Below, one piece after another: positions 1 through 11,559 of a stretch of DNA of 64,000 bases. Source of the stretch: Tulasnella sp. 424. Its lineage: Eukaryota > Basidiomycota > Agaricomycetes > Cantharellales > Tulasnellaceae. Positions within the stretch are counted from its first letter, which is position 1. Each line of letters starts with the position of its first letter. Where the stretch lies: NCBI GenBank assembly GCA_019633425.1, contig WSUB01000049.1, positions 177,499 through 241,498 of the forward strand, given 5' to 3'. The notes under the pieces were generated by a model. It ran no database searches. It worked only from the letters and a program-made list of their open reading frames with translations, and had not been told where the DNA came from. A program made the position numbers and the translations under genes.

Positions 1-944
1 GGGGAATACGTTCGCCTCGCTTTGCAGTATGCTGGCGAACCATACAACCAGATCAATGACGAGTCTGTTCCAAGTCATATGGTTAATCCAACCAAGACCG
101 GGTAAGGCATAGGCTTGTCAAATTCGCCGTGAGATGGTATAGACCCCATCGCTTGTTGCAGGTATCCCCCTCACTTCGCACCTCCGATGCTCAAGCTTCC
201 GGGTGGGCAAATTATATCTCAAACAGGGAATATCTTGGTCCGTGTTGTGATCGTTTTGTGGACCTAACTAACTTCGGCGACCCACGTTCCGTAGAGTTAC
301 CTTGCGCCAAAGCTAGGCCTCGAAGGTGACATCCCGGAAGGGGAGGATGAGGAGGCAGCTGCGGTGCGCAAAGCCATCATTAACCAATTCGTCCTCACGG
401 CGCTCGACCTGAACCTGGAAGCCCATGTAAGATCTTCTAGATTGGAACGTGATATAGTATGCTTATTTGGCTCATATCTTCCAGGACACTCATCACCCTG
501 TCGCAATGAAGCTGTACTACGAGGACCAGAAACCAGAATCAAAGCGTCGAGCTGAAGAGTTTCGTCGTGACAGTTCGTACAGACACGTCTTCACAAGGCG
601 TTCCTCGTCACTCACGCCCACCACGTTTAGGGATTCCCAAATTCCTAGCGTACTTCTCCCAGGCCCTAGAAGGAAACCCCCAAGGCGGAGTAGATGGGTA
701 CCTCTACGGAAAGAGAACCACCACAGCCGATCTGGCGTTGTTCCACGTAATATGTGGCGTAGAATACGCCTTTCCCAAAAGAATGGCGGCGCTGAAGAAG
801 GAGAAAAAGTATGAACTCGTGTGGAAGTTGAAGGATCGAGTAGCCAAGGAGCCTAGGATCGCAAGCTACTTGGCTAGCGACGAACGCGTTCCATTTGGAA
901 TGGGGATCTTTAGGCATTATCCGGAGCTTGATGGGAAGGATTGA
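1..944 (+). CDS. Glutathione S-transferase, 3' part of gene
   Basis: Five exons can be joined in phase: 1-101, 162-237, 295-426, 485-572 and 631-944. The gene starts before the window. The first two exons encode the end of the thioredoxin-like N-domain (VRLALQYAGEPY, then HFAPPMLKLPGG with the usual cis-Pro region and ISQTGNIL). The rest is the all-helical C-domain, with ADLALFHVICGVEYAFPK and a final GIFRHYPELDGKD, a tail I associate with fungal sigma/alpha-like GSTs. Such enzymes are cytosolic and conjugate glutathione to electrophiles. The glutathione-activating Tyr/Ser would lie upstream of the window, so activity cannot be judged. All introns are 50-70 nt and GT..AG. No stop or frameshift was found. 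Confidence 0.85.
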
Positions 945-1072
945 ATGTAGTTAGACGTACAATTGCAATTCACACGTTGAAAGGAAATGAAAGGACAAGT
1001 GGGTTCGCCGGGTTCGGGGCCCTCTTTGTGTTTGTTTGTTGCACAGGTGTTGGTTGTCTCAATAAACTTCCG

Positions 1073-2578
1073 ATGCAGCTACGACCCCAATCTTTTGTTT
1101 TTCGTTTCAATGCTTCTCACATATCACAGCGAAGTTTCTCGAGTAGAAAACTTTCAAGCACAGGGTTGGGGCATATCCTGATTAGCGGAAGTGTCAACCT
1201 GCTGACCGAGCCTTTTCCTTTTTGCTCAGGGCCCCAATCCATCTTCCTCTACAAGGTACTAGACCAAACATCCTCATCGTACGAAAGCAGCGGGACGAAA
1301 GGGTTCTCAGAGCTTTTGACGACATAGTCTCGTGAGGATCACTGAACTCACCGGTCCCCTTGGTTTTAATCCTGTCCGTTTAGGCACCTCAAATCGACAT
1401 ATCCCGAAGCAACCGTGTTCAGCCCATCCTGTGATGTCGCACTCCAGCAGAAATGCGACACATTTTCAGAACGTCAGTTTATACTTAGGCTGTGCGTTCC
1501 AGACCACTTGCTGACCCGATTCCCTCAGACAACCCACCAAAAATTGACTTGGTAATCACCTTAGGCGGAGATGGAACCATTCTCCGAGCGTCGTCTCTAT
1601 TTAGGAATGGGCCTGTTCCACCAGTTCTCAGCTTTTCTCTAGGCACTCTGGGGTTCCTCCTTCCGTTCCGTATGTGCTTTATCCGTCCTTTGGGTTGATC
1701 AACCTTCACTAAACAGGTTTCTCCGTTCTGGAAGACATCGATTCCTTTCCTCGTGCCCTGCAGCATGTCTTTGAGGGAAAGTACACCATTCTTCATCGAA
1801 TGAGACTGGCCTGTCAACTTTTGGACCGCGATGGGAAACCCATCTCTAATCCCCCTCCGGAAGGTGTGCAATTCTTCCTCGTCGCGACTTGTCCTGTCAA
1901 CTTAGCCTCTTCGACCCTAGGCCATCAACTGATGAACGAAGTCGTTATCCACCGAGGACGAAGCCCGCATCTTTCTATTATGGACGCTTTTGTCGATGGT
2001 CAACACCTCACTGAAGCTGTGGTGCGCCGTCCCCCCGATGATCTTCCAAAACAACTCGACTGAGCTTCCCTCTCAGGCGGACGGCCTCATTGTTTCCAGC
2101 CCCACCGGATCAACCGCATATTCACTGTCGTCCGGTGGACCCATTGTTCACCCTTCCATGCGTGCGTTACTTCTGACGCCCATCTGTCCTCGGAGTCTAT
2201 CTTTCCGCCCGTTGGTCCTTCCACATACAGCAAGCGTCCAGTTAGTGGTAAGTGCGACGGAATTGGGCACAAAAGGACTCAGGCGATAATTCCTCCTTCT
2301 AGCTAAGTCCGAAAAGCCGATCGCCTTCCGAGGTATCCATGGATGGTCATGATGTCCACATCCTGAATCCAGGTGATTCCATCACAGTGGAAACGTCCCC
2401 GTATCCAATCCCTTGCATCAATAGACCAATACCGCATTCTAACCGGTCACCCTCGACTGATGATGCCAGTCGGCTCCAAGACGGATGGGTTCAAGATATT
2501 AATCGGCTACTTAATTTCAACGCATCTTTTAGATCCAGCTCGCTTGCACACCTCGAATATGACAGAGAAGTGCTTTGA
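1073..2578 (+). CDS. NAD(H) kinase, possibly mitochondrial (Pos5-like)
   Basis: ATP-NAD kinase, which makes NADP(H) from NAD(H). Exons that keep phase are 1230-1331, 1384-1472, 1529-1669, 1717-2021, 2077-2247 and 2303-2578. Family motifs are in order: [30 protein letters not shown] (the GGDG site), [63 protein letters not shown] and the closing [19 protein letters not shown]. The start is the weak part. An ATG at 1073 opens an acid-free stretch rich in Arg, Ser and Phe ([11 protein letters not shown]), like a mitochondrial presequence. Joining it at 1164 (a poor GTTGGG donor) gives a 391-residue protein, close to yeast Pos5. Both the start and the first intron need transcript data. It converges on WW-A with 85 bp between stops. 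Confidence 0.85.
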
Positions 2579-2663
2579 CACTAATTACTTCCAAGGCATA
2601 CATGCTCTAGGTACTGATGGATTACGTGTGTCGTGAGCTCTCGCATACCGCCTCTGCTCATAT

Positions 2664-5040
2664 TCAGCAAACATGTGTCTTAGTTGTCGACGATAGTGAT
2701 ATTGAAGATGCCTGATGTGTTGGAGCTCGGATGCCAAGCTGTAGCCCATCCTCGACGGAAGTCATAGTGCCCGTTCTTCGTTTGCGACTCCAATCCGAAA
2801 ACAGGGTAGTTGTCCGTTTACTGATGCTGGACATCGTATTTCTGGTCGCCCTCACGGTCCTACGAACCCGGAATATTGACTCCGGGCTAACATTATCGGG
2901 GGCCATAGTCCGAACCGCGATAATCCCAACAGCCAGGACGATCGAGATCGCGACCTCGGCATAGAAGAACTCGGTTTGCCGTTCATGGAGCTGGAACGCA
3001 AGGATTACCAAGCCCGCGCTGAAGGATACTGGGATTTTGGATCTGTGAGATGATCATTAAGGCGGATGAGACTCTCGAAGTAGCTCACCGACTGCCCATT
3101 GGAAAAGTGCCCTGGGAAGGGAGAGGTATATGGCACATTTAAGGTATCCCATAACACCGCCTTCGAGACTGCGAAGATAGTAGCTCTTTGACCCATCACG
3201 TTTAGTCAAAAGCTTCTTAATTAACGACAAATCACGTACCGCTTCCGCGACATCATCTACGATTTTTCCACCAAAGTCCCTTTTCAAGTTGACTGCAGCA
3301 ATCAGACTAGCGACTGAGAAAACGCAGCATAGAACGCCACAAAGGAAGGCAAAAGACGTGACAAGGGAAGGTTGAGATCCAGGAGATGCGTTACCCGAGC
3401 CCGTCGAGTTTTGTACAGGAATGGCAAGGAAGGCCATAGCGCCCGCGAAAATGATCGCGCTCTGAAGGTGTATATTGGTCATTGCTGACATTCTAGTACC
3501 CAAAAGCAGGTGGAGGGAGCTCACCAGAACGAAAATCTTTTCCCACTCGTTCGAGAACGTGTCCATCATCTTCCGCCAGGGCTTTTGGTAAACGAGACGA
3601 CCACTTAAAATCCGAGTCGGTTATGCGACTGTCAATCAATCAGTCGCCAGAGTAAACACTTACGGCCAAGCCTCGTCCAGGAGCTTCATTGTAATAGCGG
3701 GTTCGTTCCAAAGGAAAAGGAGGCAAAGCCATTCAATTACTCGAGGAGCCGCGTTTTTGGAGAGCGTCTCATCGCCCTGAATCTCCGATGTTCTTTCCAA
3801 GCGGGCATAGTCGGTTCCCCAGTGATTGAGGACACGGGTGGTTATGAAATCGAACCAGAGACGACCTGAAGGAACACCAATAATCCATGAGCGAAACAGT
3901 TGAAATCCACGGGGAACCAGGACAGCCGTACCACATATCCAGTTGCAAGTTGCTCGTGTATGATCGTTATCTCGTTCCTTCTTAGCTTGTCTCCAGAATG
4001 TCTCGAGACGAGTAAGCGTAGCTGCGTCTTTAGGCGCTGTGGAATCGTCACAATACTCCTGATCTGAGGAATAGTCAGTGATCTCGCCCCAGCAACAAAT
4101 ATGAAGCCTAAGCGTACCAACTGCACCCACGAGAATCAACGGGCTGAGCTGTTCCCAAACTTTAGACGAGAGGGAACACCGACAAGGGAAGTCGGTAACG
4201 TGCCGCCAGTACAGAGCCTCTAACTTCAATCGCAAAATGTCGGAGTCCAAAGCATCCAAATCCATCATTCGAATTGCCTGGTGTTCGATATCCTCCAGCC
4301 AAAAGATGATCTGGTCTCGGTGGTTGACCAGATAGTACCCGAACTCTTCCGGGGCCCGCTCTTGGACCACGATACAGGCCTCAATGTCGGAGTCTTTGAC
4401 CTGGGGATTGTGTAACTCGTCACATTCATTGGCAAGCCTCGAGAGCATTTCGACCGCTCGCTTTATGAGGGAGTGATTCTCAGCGACACGTAAGGCGAAG
4501 TCGGTGTAAACTCGAATATGACGATCTCGGATGGTGATGACCGTGGAGTACAGTAGCTGGCCTTCGGGGTGAATATCTTCCTCCCACCCTTCAGGCAGGC
4601 GGTGTTCTTTAACAATGGGACTAGTGCTTGACTTTAGAACGATATCAAGACGCAGTCTCAGGATAAGATAACCTACCAGAGACCTCTTTTCAATTTCAGG
4701 ACGGTGTTTGTTGGTAGCCTACGGCGAGCGACGACATTCAATACGGGCTTCTACTATAAATAAAAGAAACTCACGTTCGGGTTCGGCGATAACGATCCCC
4801 GTCTTTTGGTCTGCGTGGACACAAGGGGCGAGAATTTCCATCAGGCGGGGGTGACGAAGCTAGACGCCGATCCGGGAAGAAAAGATGACCGTTCGAAGCC
4901 TCTGTCTGGGAGCGGTTATCGACTAAAGTAACATCAACAGTGCGGGCATTGATCCCAGAAAACTTGCTGGCCCTGAAAATAGTATTAGCGATACCGCTGC
5001 CAAGGTGACTTATGTACTTACTCCTCAGTGGCACTTTGAC
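2664..5040 (-). CDS. WW-A: WW-like domain multi-pass membrane protein
   Basis: Member A of the window's repeated family, and clearly diverged from B-F. Reading from the 5' end: an N-terminal exon (5034-4771) with a Pro-rich run ending KDGDRYRRTRT; a WW-like segment LPEGWEEDIHPEGQLLYS near 4600; then EEFGYYLVNHRDQIIFWLED, a signature I know from many Agaricomycete proteins of unknown function; RLWFDFITTRVLNHWGTDYARLERT; and LFLWNEPAITMKLLDEAWP up to a GTAAGT donor at 3662. After an intron come KPWRKMMDTFSNEWEKI, a hydrophobic helix, SFAFLCGVLCCVFSVASL, a loop YLRSLEGG..GYLKCAIYLSLPRALFQW and two further hydrophobic helices (3011-2900). The tail is basic and Ser/Thr-rich and stops at 2664. An extra 5' exon beyond 5040 is likely. 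The function is unknown. Confidence 0.75.
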
Positions 5041-5935
5041 AGACCTCCTGGGAGGTCAACCTTTGTTTACAGCCACCACAGAGATCCTAAGCATGAAAGC
5101 TGTTGGAAGGAATGTTTAGACCTTAATGGACAGGTGCCTCACCTGATTCACGAGCGTGTTCTCTGTTGAGTGGCGCAGGCAGGTAGGCTGAGGTTGATAG
5201 GTGGCGTGAGGGTATGTTGGCTCTTCAGCACTCTTTAGCACGCGCAGAAGACCAGCACTGTCTGTTTCATCGATGTCCAGCGTTGACTGGGATGGCGCTG
5301 ATAGCTGCCCTTGTGGGGGTCTGGTTGTATGCTGCGCATAACATTAGTATTAAGAGGGTGGTAGGGTTGTGAAGTAAACTTACACTTGAGGAAGAGGACA
5401 TAGGAATTGAGAGGGCTGAGTAGTGGACGTCTGAGTGGTTGGCAGGCTGGGAAGCGTAAGAATGGCACGGCCTTGGGGCTTCGCCAATCAACGACTGTGT
5501 TCGCTATCGGCTTCCTATCTGTTTGTGACGCTTCTAGGATGTCAAATATGAGTTTGACAAGTGGGTCCGACACTTCCTGCCTGTGAGGAGGGGGGCCAGT
5601 GGCAAATCGAACGCTGGTCGAGACAGGAGCCAGCAGCTCAGCTGGAATTCCACCGTAATGAAAGCGCTACGTGCAACGAGGATGCCTGGAGGTAATCATT
5701 TCCAAATAAGAAATCGCTCCATGTACACGTTCTCACTCGAGATCACGCAGGGCGGTGCAAGGGTGGAGGGCGGCTATCTACCGGTTCGTGGGCGCTACCA
5801 CTGTTTCATTCTTGCAGACACACTGCAGAGGTGCTCATCCCCCACGCACGCCTTGCGAGCAGATCTTGGGCGATATTTCAAGTTATATACCCCCAAATCG
5901 ACCCAATTCACGTTTTCCAGACAGCTGCATCGGAG
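5041..5935. other. Region upstream of WW-A, no clear gene
   Basis: It probably holds the promoter and perhaps first exon(s) of WW-A. A minus-strand frame from 5573 beginning MSDPLVKLIFDILEASQ could be a small exon but nothing links it to a family. From about 5936 the sequence becomes a repeat shared with other WW genes. Confidence 0.4.
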
Positions 5936-6205
5936 CTGGGCAGCCTAAAGCAAATATTGGGCAGTGCAGTCGGAGAAGATCTCTTACAAAGCAAAAATAA
6001 CTCATAGGTGGATGGTGTGACCATCGGGTTGGCGCCGCTATTTCTTCCTACCACGATGCCCGGTAAGACGTCACTTGGGACAGCCGCGTGGACATTCCCA
6101 CATATTAGCCATTGGTAGGCGATCCGGCGAATTAAGCACGAGTTTATCAGGGGTTCGTATGAGATAGCAATATCATTACAGCTGATAACTTATGGGCGCA
6201 CTAAC
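5936..6205. repeat. WW-gene 3' flanking repeat, copy 1
   Basis: The block matches 16045-16316 closely (GGAGAAGATCTCTTA, then AAGACGTCACTTGGGACAGC, then the AT-rich run before the WW stop codon). It matches 22975-23252 and 31785-31895 less well. It lies directly downstream of each minus-strand WW gene and shows that whole segments, not only coding parts, were duplicated. Confidence 0.75.
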
Positions 6206-8700
6206 CTACTTGATAGCTGCCTGGTTGGGAGGGGTCGGACTGGACAGGCCAAGCATATTATGTGGGAAGAGATCCTCCTTTGACCGCTGTGCTTGAATGG
6301 AATGTCTGTGTCTAGTGGAATGCCGACTCCCGTTGCTCCGTGGACTGGCCGCCGGACCATGGCCCCTCGCTGTGGCGTTCCCTCTTAATAGCAAATTCGA
6401 AACCGGAGTGCCAGCTCGTCTCGTGGTGCTCGAAACGGTATCCCGGGCTGTGTAGAAGGCTTTCGGGATGGAGATGGACTTGGGTATAATCCGGTTAAGG
6501 TGTGGCGGCTGGGGACTGGCCGTCGACCCCTGATCTCCACCTGTGGTCTTCCCTCTTGATAGCCAATTCGACATTAAAATGCCAGCACGGTTCTTTGCAT
6601 TCGAAACAGTGAATCGCGCTGTGGTAAATGTCCTTTCTAGAATCGACTCTGGCTTGATCCGGTCCGGTGACAAATATCTGGCTGCGACGACAGCCCCTGC
6701 TAGGAGGATAGCTATCGATATTTCGGTATAGAAGAACCTTGGCTGGGCTTGATGAAGCTGGAACGCGAGGATGACGAGACCGGCGCAAAACGAAACTATA
6801 TGACATCAGTGAGCCAATGACAGGTTATTACTTTGTGAGTTCCTGACCTATGGCCCATTGAAAAAGTACACGAGGGAGAGATAGACAAATACCCCACTTG
6901 AGGTAGCCTAAGGAGTCGCTATAGAGGCTTCGAAGGTAAGAACCCTGTAGCCTCATTTCCCTGTGTCAGCGCCTGGTTGAGATGAAAGCAGAAGGAGGAA
7001 ACCCACAGCCTCATGCACGTCTTGAGTAATCTTTCCTCCGAAATCGCGTTTTAGATTTGACGCTGCGATGAGGCTGGCCACGGAAAATGCGCAGCACGCA
7101 ATCCCGCAAAAGATGGCGAAGGATGACAAGAGTGGCAGGTGTTCAGAATCAGAGCTGCCTTGCTGTGCTTGGAGCGGAATCGACAAAAAGGCCATGGCTC
7201 CCGCAAATGTAACCGTACTCTAATATTAGAACAATCAGTCAGGCCAAACTTTCCCGCTGGGGTGGGGGGTAACGACCAACCAGAAGAAAGATTTTCTCCC
7301 ACTCGTTCGAAAACGTAGTCATCATTTCACGCCAGGGCTTCGGATAGATGATTCCACCACTGAAGTGGAGGTGATCTCATCAGCAGTAAATAATCTCCAC
7401 TTGCATGAGAGACTTACGGCCAAGCATCGTCAAGAAGCCTCATCGTTACCGCAGGCTCATCCCAAAGGAGAAAGACGCAAATAAATCGAATAAACCAGGA
7501 GTATTCTTGGTGGTGTGCCTGGGATGGTCGCGGGTCGTCTCCAACTTGGATCGCCCTCTCGAGGCGAGCGTAATCGGTTCCCCAAAAGTTATGGATGCGT
7601 GGCGTCACCAAGTCATACCACAGGCGGGCTATTCAAGAAAAGAAAAAAAATGCAACATCAGTCATTCCGAGATGTATTATCTACGACGAGGATCGGGGAA
7701 ACGTCGCGTACCGCATATCCAGTTACAAGCAGCTCTATTGCCAGGAGTTTCCCGCTCCTGTTTGGCTTGGCGCCAAAGCCCCTCAAGCCGGGCAAGCGTT
7801 TGAGCATCCTTGGGAGCCGTTGAATCCTCGCAGTATTCCTGATCTGTCATATTATGAGCGTCGACCCTGTGAAATCTCTATATCTTATGCATACCGACTG
7901 CGCCAAGAAGCATCAGAGGACCTAGCTGGTCCCAAACCTTAGGAGAAAGACAGCAATAATGCGGGAAGTCCGTTACGTGCCTCCAATACTGCTCCGCCAG
8001 CTTGTGACGATATATGTCCTCGTCGTAGGCCCACATGTCCAAATCACTCGCAGTAACTTCTTGGAGCCAAAATGTTGTTTGGTCTCGATGGTTCACGAGG
8101 TAATAGCCGAACTCGTCTGGAAAATCGTCGCTTACAAGGATACAGGCTTCCATTTCTGAGCCCTCCAATCCTGCTTGGTGAAGTTCTTCGGACGAGTCGA
8201 GGAGCTGCGATAGCCGGCCAAAGGCTGCCAAGATAACGGTATGACTTTCCGTGTTGCGCAGGGCCAGATCCGTGTGGACACGAATCTTGAGGTTGCGGGA
8301 TGAGACGACTTTAGAGTACAGAAGCTGCCCCTCGGGGTGAATGTCTTCAACCCATTCATCTGGAAGATTATTGATTTTTTGTATGGGTCTAGAAGTTCCC
8401 GATCAGAGTTCTGTGATTACAAGCGGTATTCCAACGTACTGGGGACCACTCTTGAACACAACTCCACTCCCCTCTAGCGCATCAGGAGGACTAGATAAAT
8501 TAGATTTAGGATATGGATACACTGAAGAGAAGAATTAGTACTCGCATTCTCTCGCGAATATACCGATCCCCTTGAGTCGGTGGACGAGGGACAAGTGGGA
8601 GTATGCCAGGATCAGAGGATGGAGATTCGAACTGCTCTCCCCTGAGGATGGAGACTTGCTGGAATGAGTGATGAGTAGCATCCGACTGCAACGACTGATC
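6206..8700 (-). CDS. WW-B: WW-like domain multi-pass membrane protein
   Basis: Closest to WW-D. In order: an N-terminal Ser/Gln-rich exon ending PPTQGDRYIRERM (8691-8520); WW-like LPDEWVEDIHPEGQLLYS; DEFGYYLVNHRDQTTFWLQE; WRHVTDFPHYCCLSPKVWD; then NWICG before a GT donor; RLWYDLVTPRIHNFWGTDYARLER; LLWDEPAVTMRLLDDAWP; KPWREMMTTFSNEWEKIFLL; and hydrophobic helices AMAFLSIPL and SFAIFCGIACCAFSVASLIAA. A loop SYLRSLYSDSLGYLKWGICLSLPRVLFQW is followed by a two-helix hairpin and a basic tail ending FPHNMLGLSSPTPPNQAAIK. No internal stop was found after removing introns. The position of WW-D's ATG reads ATA here, so translation must start elsewhere. Confidence 0.72.
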
Positions 8701-8765
8701 AGGTATAGTGCACTGCTCTACTTTCTCTTTCGTTGTCTCGCTGGCCGGTAGTATAGAATTAGACT

Positions 8766-9190
8766 TTGCGTAGCATCGACCTTGATGCGCTCACCGCTCT
8801 GGTGCGGAAGTCTGAGCAGCTTTTTCCTCGATTTGTGGCCGACCTTCCGGGGACCCCTATGCCATTAACATATTTCGGATTACATACTGGACCAATAAGT
8901 AATCTATCCCAAGCACGAGTGGTTCTCCTCTCACCTTCCCGGAAATGGCCTTTCCCATGCCTTTGAGTGGTACATCGGAGTTCTTAAGTCTAGTTGCTTG
9001 GACAAGGTTGCCTGAGTGTGTTGGGAGCTCTGGCACTGATTGACCCCAGCTCCTTGACAACCAGCATGGAACGAAAGTCTGGTAAAGGTGTGGTGAGTTG
9101 AACGAATACAGCCAAAAAAAAATAGAATTAAAGATGAATTAACCCAATTTGTACTTGAGGATGGTGGAGAGAGCATTAACTGGCAAGGGG
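8766..9190. repeat. WW-gene 5' leader repeat, copy 1
   Basis: DNA just upstream of WW-B (which is on the minus strand), containing ACCCCTATGCCATTAACATAT and a segment around GTTGGGAGCTCTGGC. Related blocks precede WW-C (13440-13720), WW-D (18895-19330) and WW-E (26500-26900). It is the likely promoter or 5' leader, and a first exon may hide in it. WW-F lacks an obvious copy. Confidence 0.65.
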
Positions 9191-9414
9191 TTCCAGAAGG
9201 CTACAGCGAGTGAACCTGATGACGAACTGTAAGAATTGTCTTCAAAGGAAGGACTTTGGTGGGGGAGAAGAGTATACGGAGGAAGTCTGCTAGTTAAAGT
9301 CCTGCAATTTTCGGCGGAGCTGCGACCTCAGTTGGTAGTTCACACCGCAAAAAGACCTCAAGACGACAGGCGGAGTTGAACAAAGCGAAGGCCTGACTCG
9401 TCTTGCGGTGCAGC

Positions 9415-10135
9415 CACCGCCTCAGCACGTCACCCAACTGAGCGGGAAGACATGATGCATGAGAGTAGGAGAACATACACTTGCTGTGCCTGAGATAAAA
9501 GCCCACACCGAAAACCGTGCAGTCCGAGTCTGGACTCGGAAGGCACGGAATGGCCAACCGTATCCTAGGCATAGGTACAGATGTCGAATGCACGAGAAAT
9601 TTAAAGTGGCACCGGCGGCAAAGTCCTGCATGGCATGGGGGGTCGGTCAAAGACTAGCACCGCAAGTAGAGGACAGCGATGTCGAATTTACGCCGGCCTC
9701 GAGGATACGCCACCGCCCTGCGCCGGGAGACCCTACGTTACGTCAACTACCGCTATATTTTCGAATCAGCTCTTTAGGATTGAGCCGCACACAGGATCTT
9801 GGTAAGTTTAGTACTATACATCGGCATAATATTATCCTCCGTAGTTAGTTCTATGTACCGTTCGTTATCAACGTAGTGGGCCTGGCGCACAGAGCACGAT
9901 CCTACCGCATTAATACGGTAATCAGCTGCTATGCCTGTATCGCCAGCACAACTAGACGTGACGTCTCAGCAGATCCCCACTTCTCACGGCATTGCAATTC
10001 AGACCGTCCGTCTCAGACCCCTTCCTCCGTTTGTCCTCAGGGCTTAGCATCCATATGTCGGAGACGTGTATACGTAGGTATGAATCTCAATAAGTATTAC
10101 TTCTCCCTTCAGAATCTGATGAGCTCTGACACGTC
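9415..10135. repeat. Duplicated spacer between WW gene and pinin copy (unit 1)
   Basis: 9415-9650 matches 19955-20170 (shared CCTCAGCACGTCACCCAAC and GGCACGGAATGGCCAACCG). 9955-10000 matches 20485-20530, and 10003-10135 matches 20551-20690 in reverse orientation. I see no convincing gene in it. Open frames on both strands are short and differ between copies. Confidence 0.7.
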
Positions 10136-10139
10136 ATTT

Positions 10140-11156
10140 CCAGTCAGACCCCCCACACGAAGTTTCCGCCTCCCACTCCAACTCAGAACCGACTGGAGAT
10201 CCTTCCAGCAAGAAACGTCCTGAACAAGAGTAGGCGTCTAAATCCCGGAAGAAAAAAGTAGAAGCGTGTTCGCACAAGTGTTGGCACTTTGAAGAAGGCG
10301 CAAGCGGAGCATGCCATTGACAAAACGACCGACGCGGTACGTATCCACCAGGGGCATGATATCCCTTCCCAAACACAACACTCATATAGCAGCATCGAGG
10401 CGAGAGACTGACTCGGATGGTCTGAATAGGTGAAGAAACGTAGGGAGAATGACACTCGCCTCTATGGCAAGGTAAACCGGGACGTGAATCTCGTTCGGAG
10501 ACAGGATGAGGCGAAGAGAGCCAGGCACAATGCCTCAAGAAAAGAGGAGGAGTTGGCTATCAAAGATGAAGGTGTGTGTATTTCGTTATATCATCGGGGG
10601 GTGCTAATTCGCGTCCCAACCAGATGAATCTTCGCGAGACTTGCTGGACTCCTCATAGCTTCCGACGACATTCCTGCCGATACCGACGAAAACAAAGAAC
10701 CTGAAACCGATTAAATATATTCGCCTGGCCCGGATGACATTCCTGGTGCATTCGGGACCCAAAAAAACACTCGCGCACCCCCCACCGCTCAAGCAGCCCC
10801 CAGCATTACCTCCTCCCAGCCACCCTCACACCAGCCCAAAGGAAGCCCCTAAATTCACAAGAAGTCATTGTAAGAGAGATCCTGGTGGAGAGCGGAAGGA
10901 GTGGGGAGCGACGAAGAAAATTGGGCTGGAGGAAGTTCAACAGTTGAGGAAGCATGCTGAAGAAGCGTTGGCTCCCGTGAAGGAGAAAGAGGAGGATAAC
11001 AAGCGGAAGGATGAGGAAGCGAGGGAGACAGATGATGAGGAGCTGGCGAACGCTTCAACTGCGCCAGTGGCTCCAACTGCGGATGAGGAGATGGAGGTGG
11101 AAACGGAGAATCCGGTTGGGAGAGGGATGGATGCCGAAGAGAGAATCGAGTATTGA
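10140..11156 (+). pseudogene. P1: broken pinin/SDK/memA-domain gene
   Basis: Aligns with the intact P3 gene over its whole length. The first coding exon (from about 10141) reads NSEPTGDPSSKKRPEQE and then hits TAG at 10230-10232. An extra A a little later shifts the frame. The next exon (10432-10570) is still clean: KKRRENDTRLYGKVNRD and DEAKRARHNASRKEEELA. The third has a stop in the acidic linker near 10713 and frameshifts around 10760-10860. The 3' end (10900-11156) is again in frame and ends MDAEERIEY, as in P3. A functional product is very unlikely. Confidence 0.8.
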
Positions 11157-11559
11157 GGACTCGACTGGTCGCTTTGCACTTCCGTGTACCATATGAGATT
11201 CCTTCAGGCCGCTCTTCGTCTTGGGATCTGTTCCTTCGGGGTCTTGTCTTATTCATCTATAAAAACACACCAAAAGCAATCGTATGCTTTGTTAGGTGTT
11301 GCGCGCATTCCATGGTTGGGATACGCAAGACAATATACGTTCAGAGTTGGCGAGAACTCATGAAATGATCAGAATACATGCTTTGTCCCTGTTCCTTAGC
11401 CGTATATAGTTTCTGCATGTTTTACAGACATTAAAATTAGAGCCTATTTAATAGCCGGTTTTTTGGGCGGGTTGGGGTGAGGGGGGGACAAGAAGCCACA
11501 GCATTCATGGGCAGTAAACCCCCGACCGGCATCTGCGCCCCGAATCAAGTTAGCAGCCA
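11157..11559. other. P1 3' flank, no gene seen
   Basis: The first 200 bp match the P3 3' flank (CTTGTCTTATTC..TATA). The rest, to 11559, is AT-richer and has a G-rich patch; nothing codable was found. Confidence 0.5.

Noticed and set aside
10855..11256. Minus-strand Ser/Pro-rich frames opposite pinin copies
   Set aside because: They are shadows of the Glu/Lys-rich coiled-coil exon (GAG/AAG read backwards), and present opposite P3 too.
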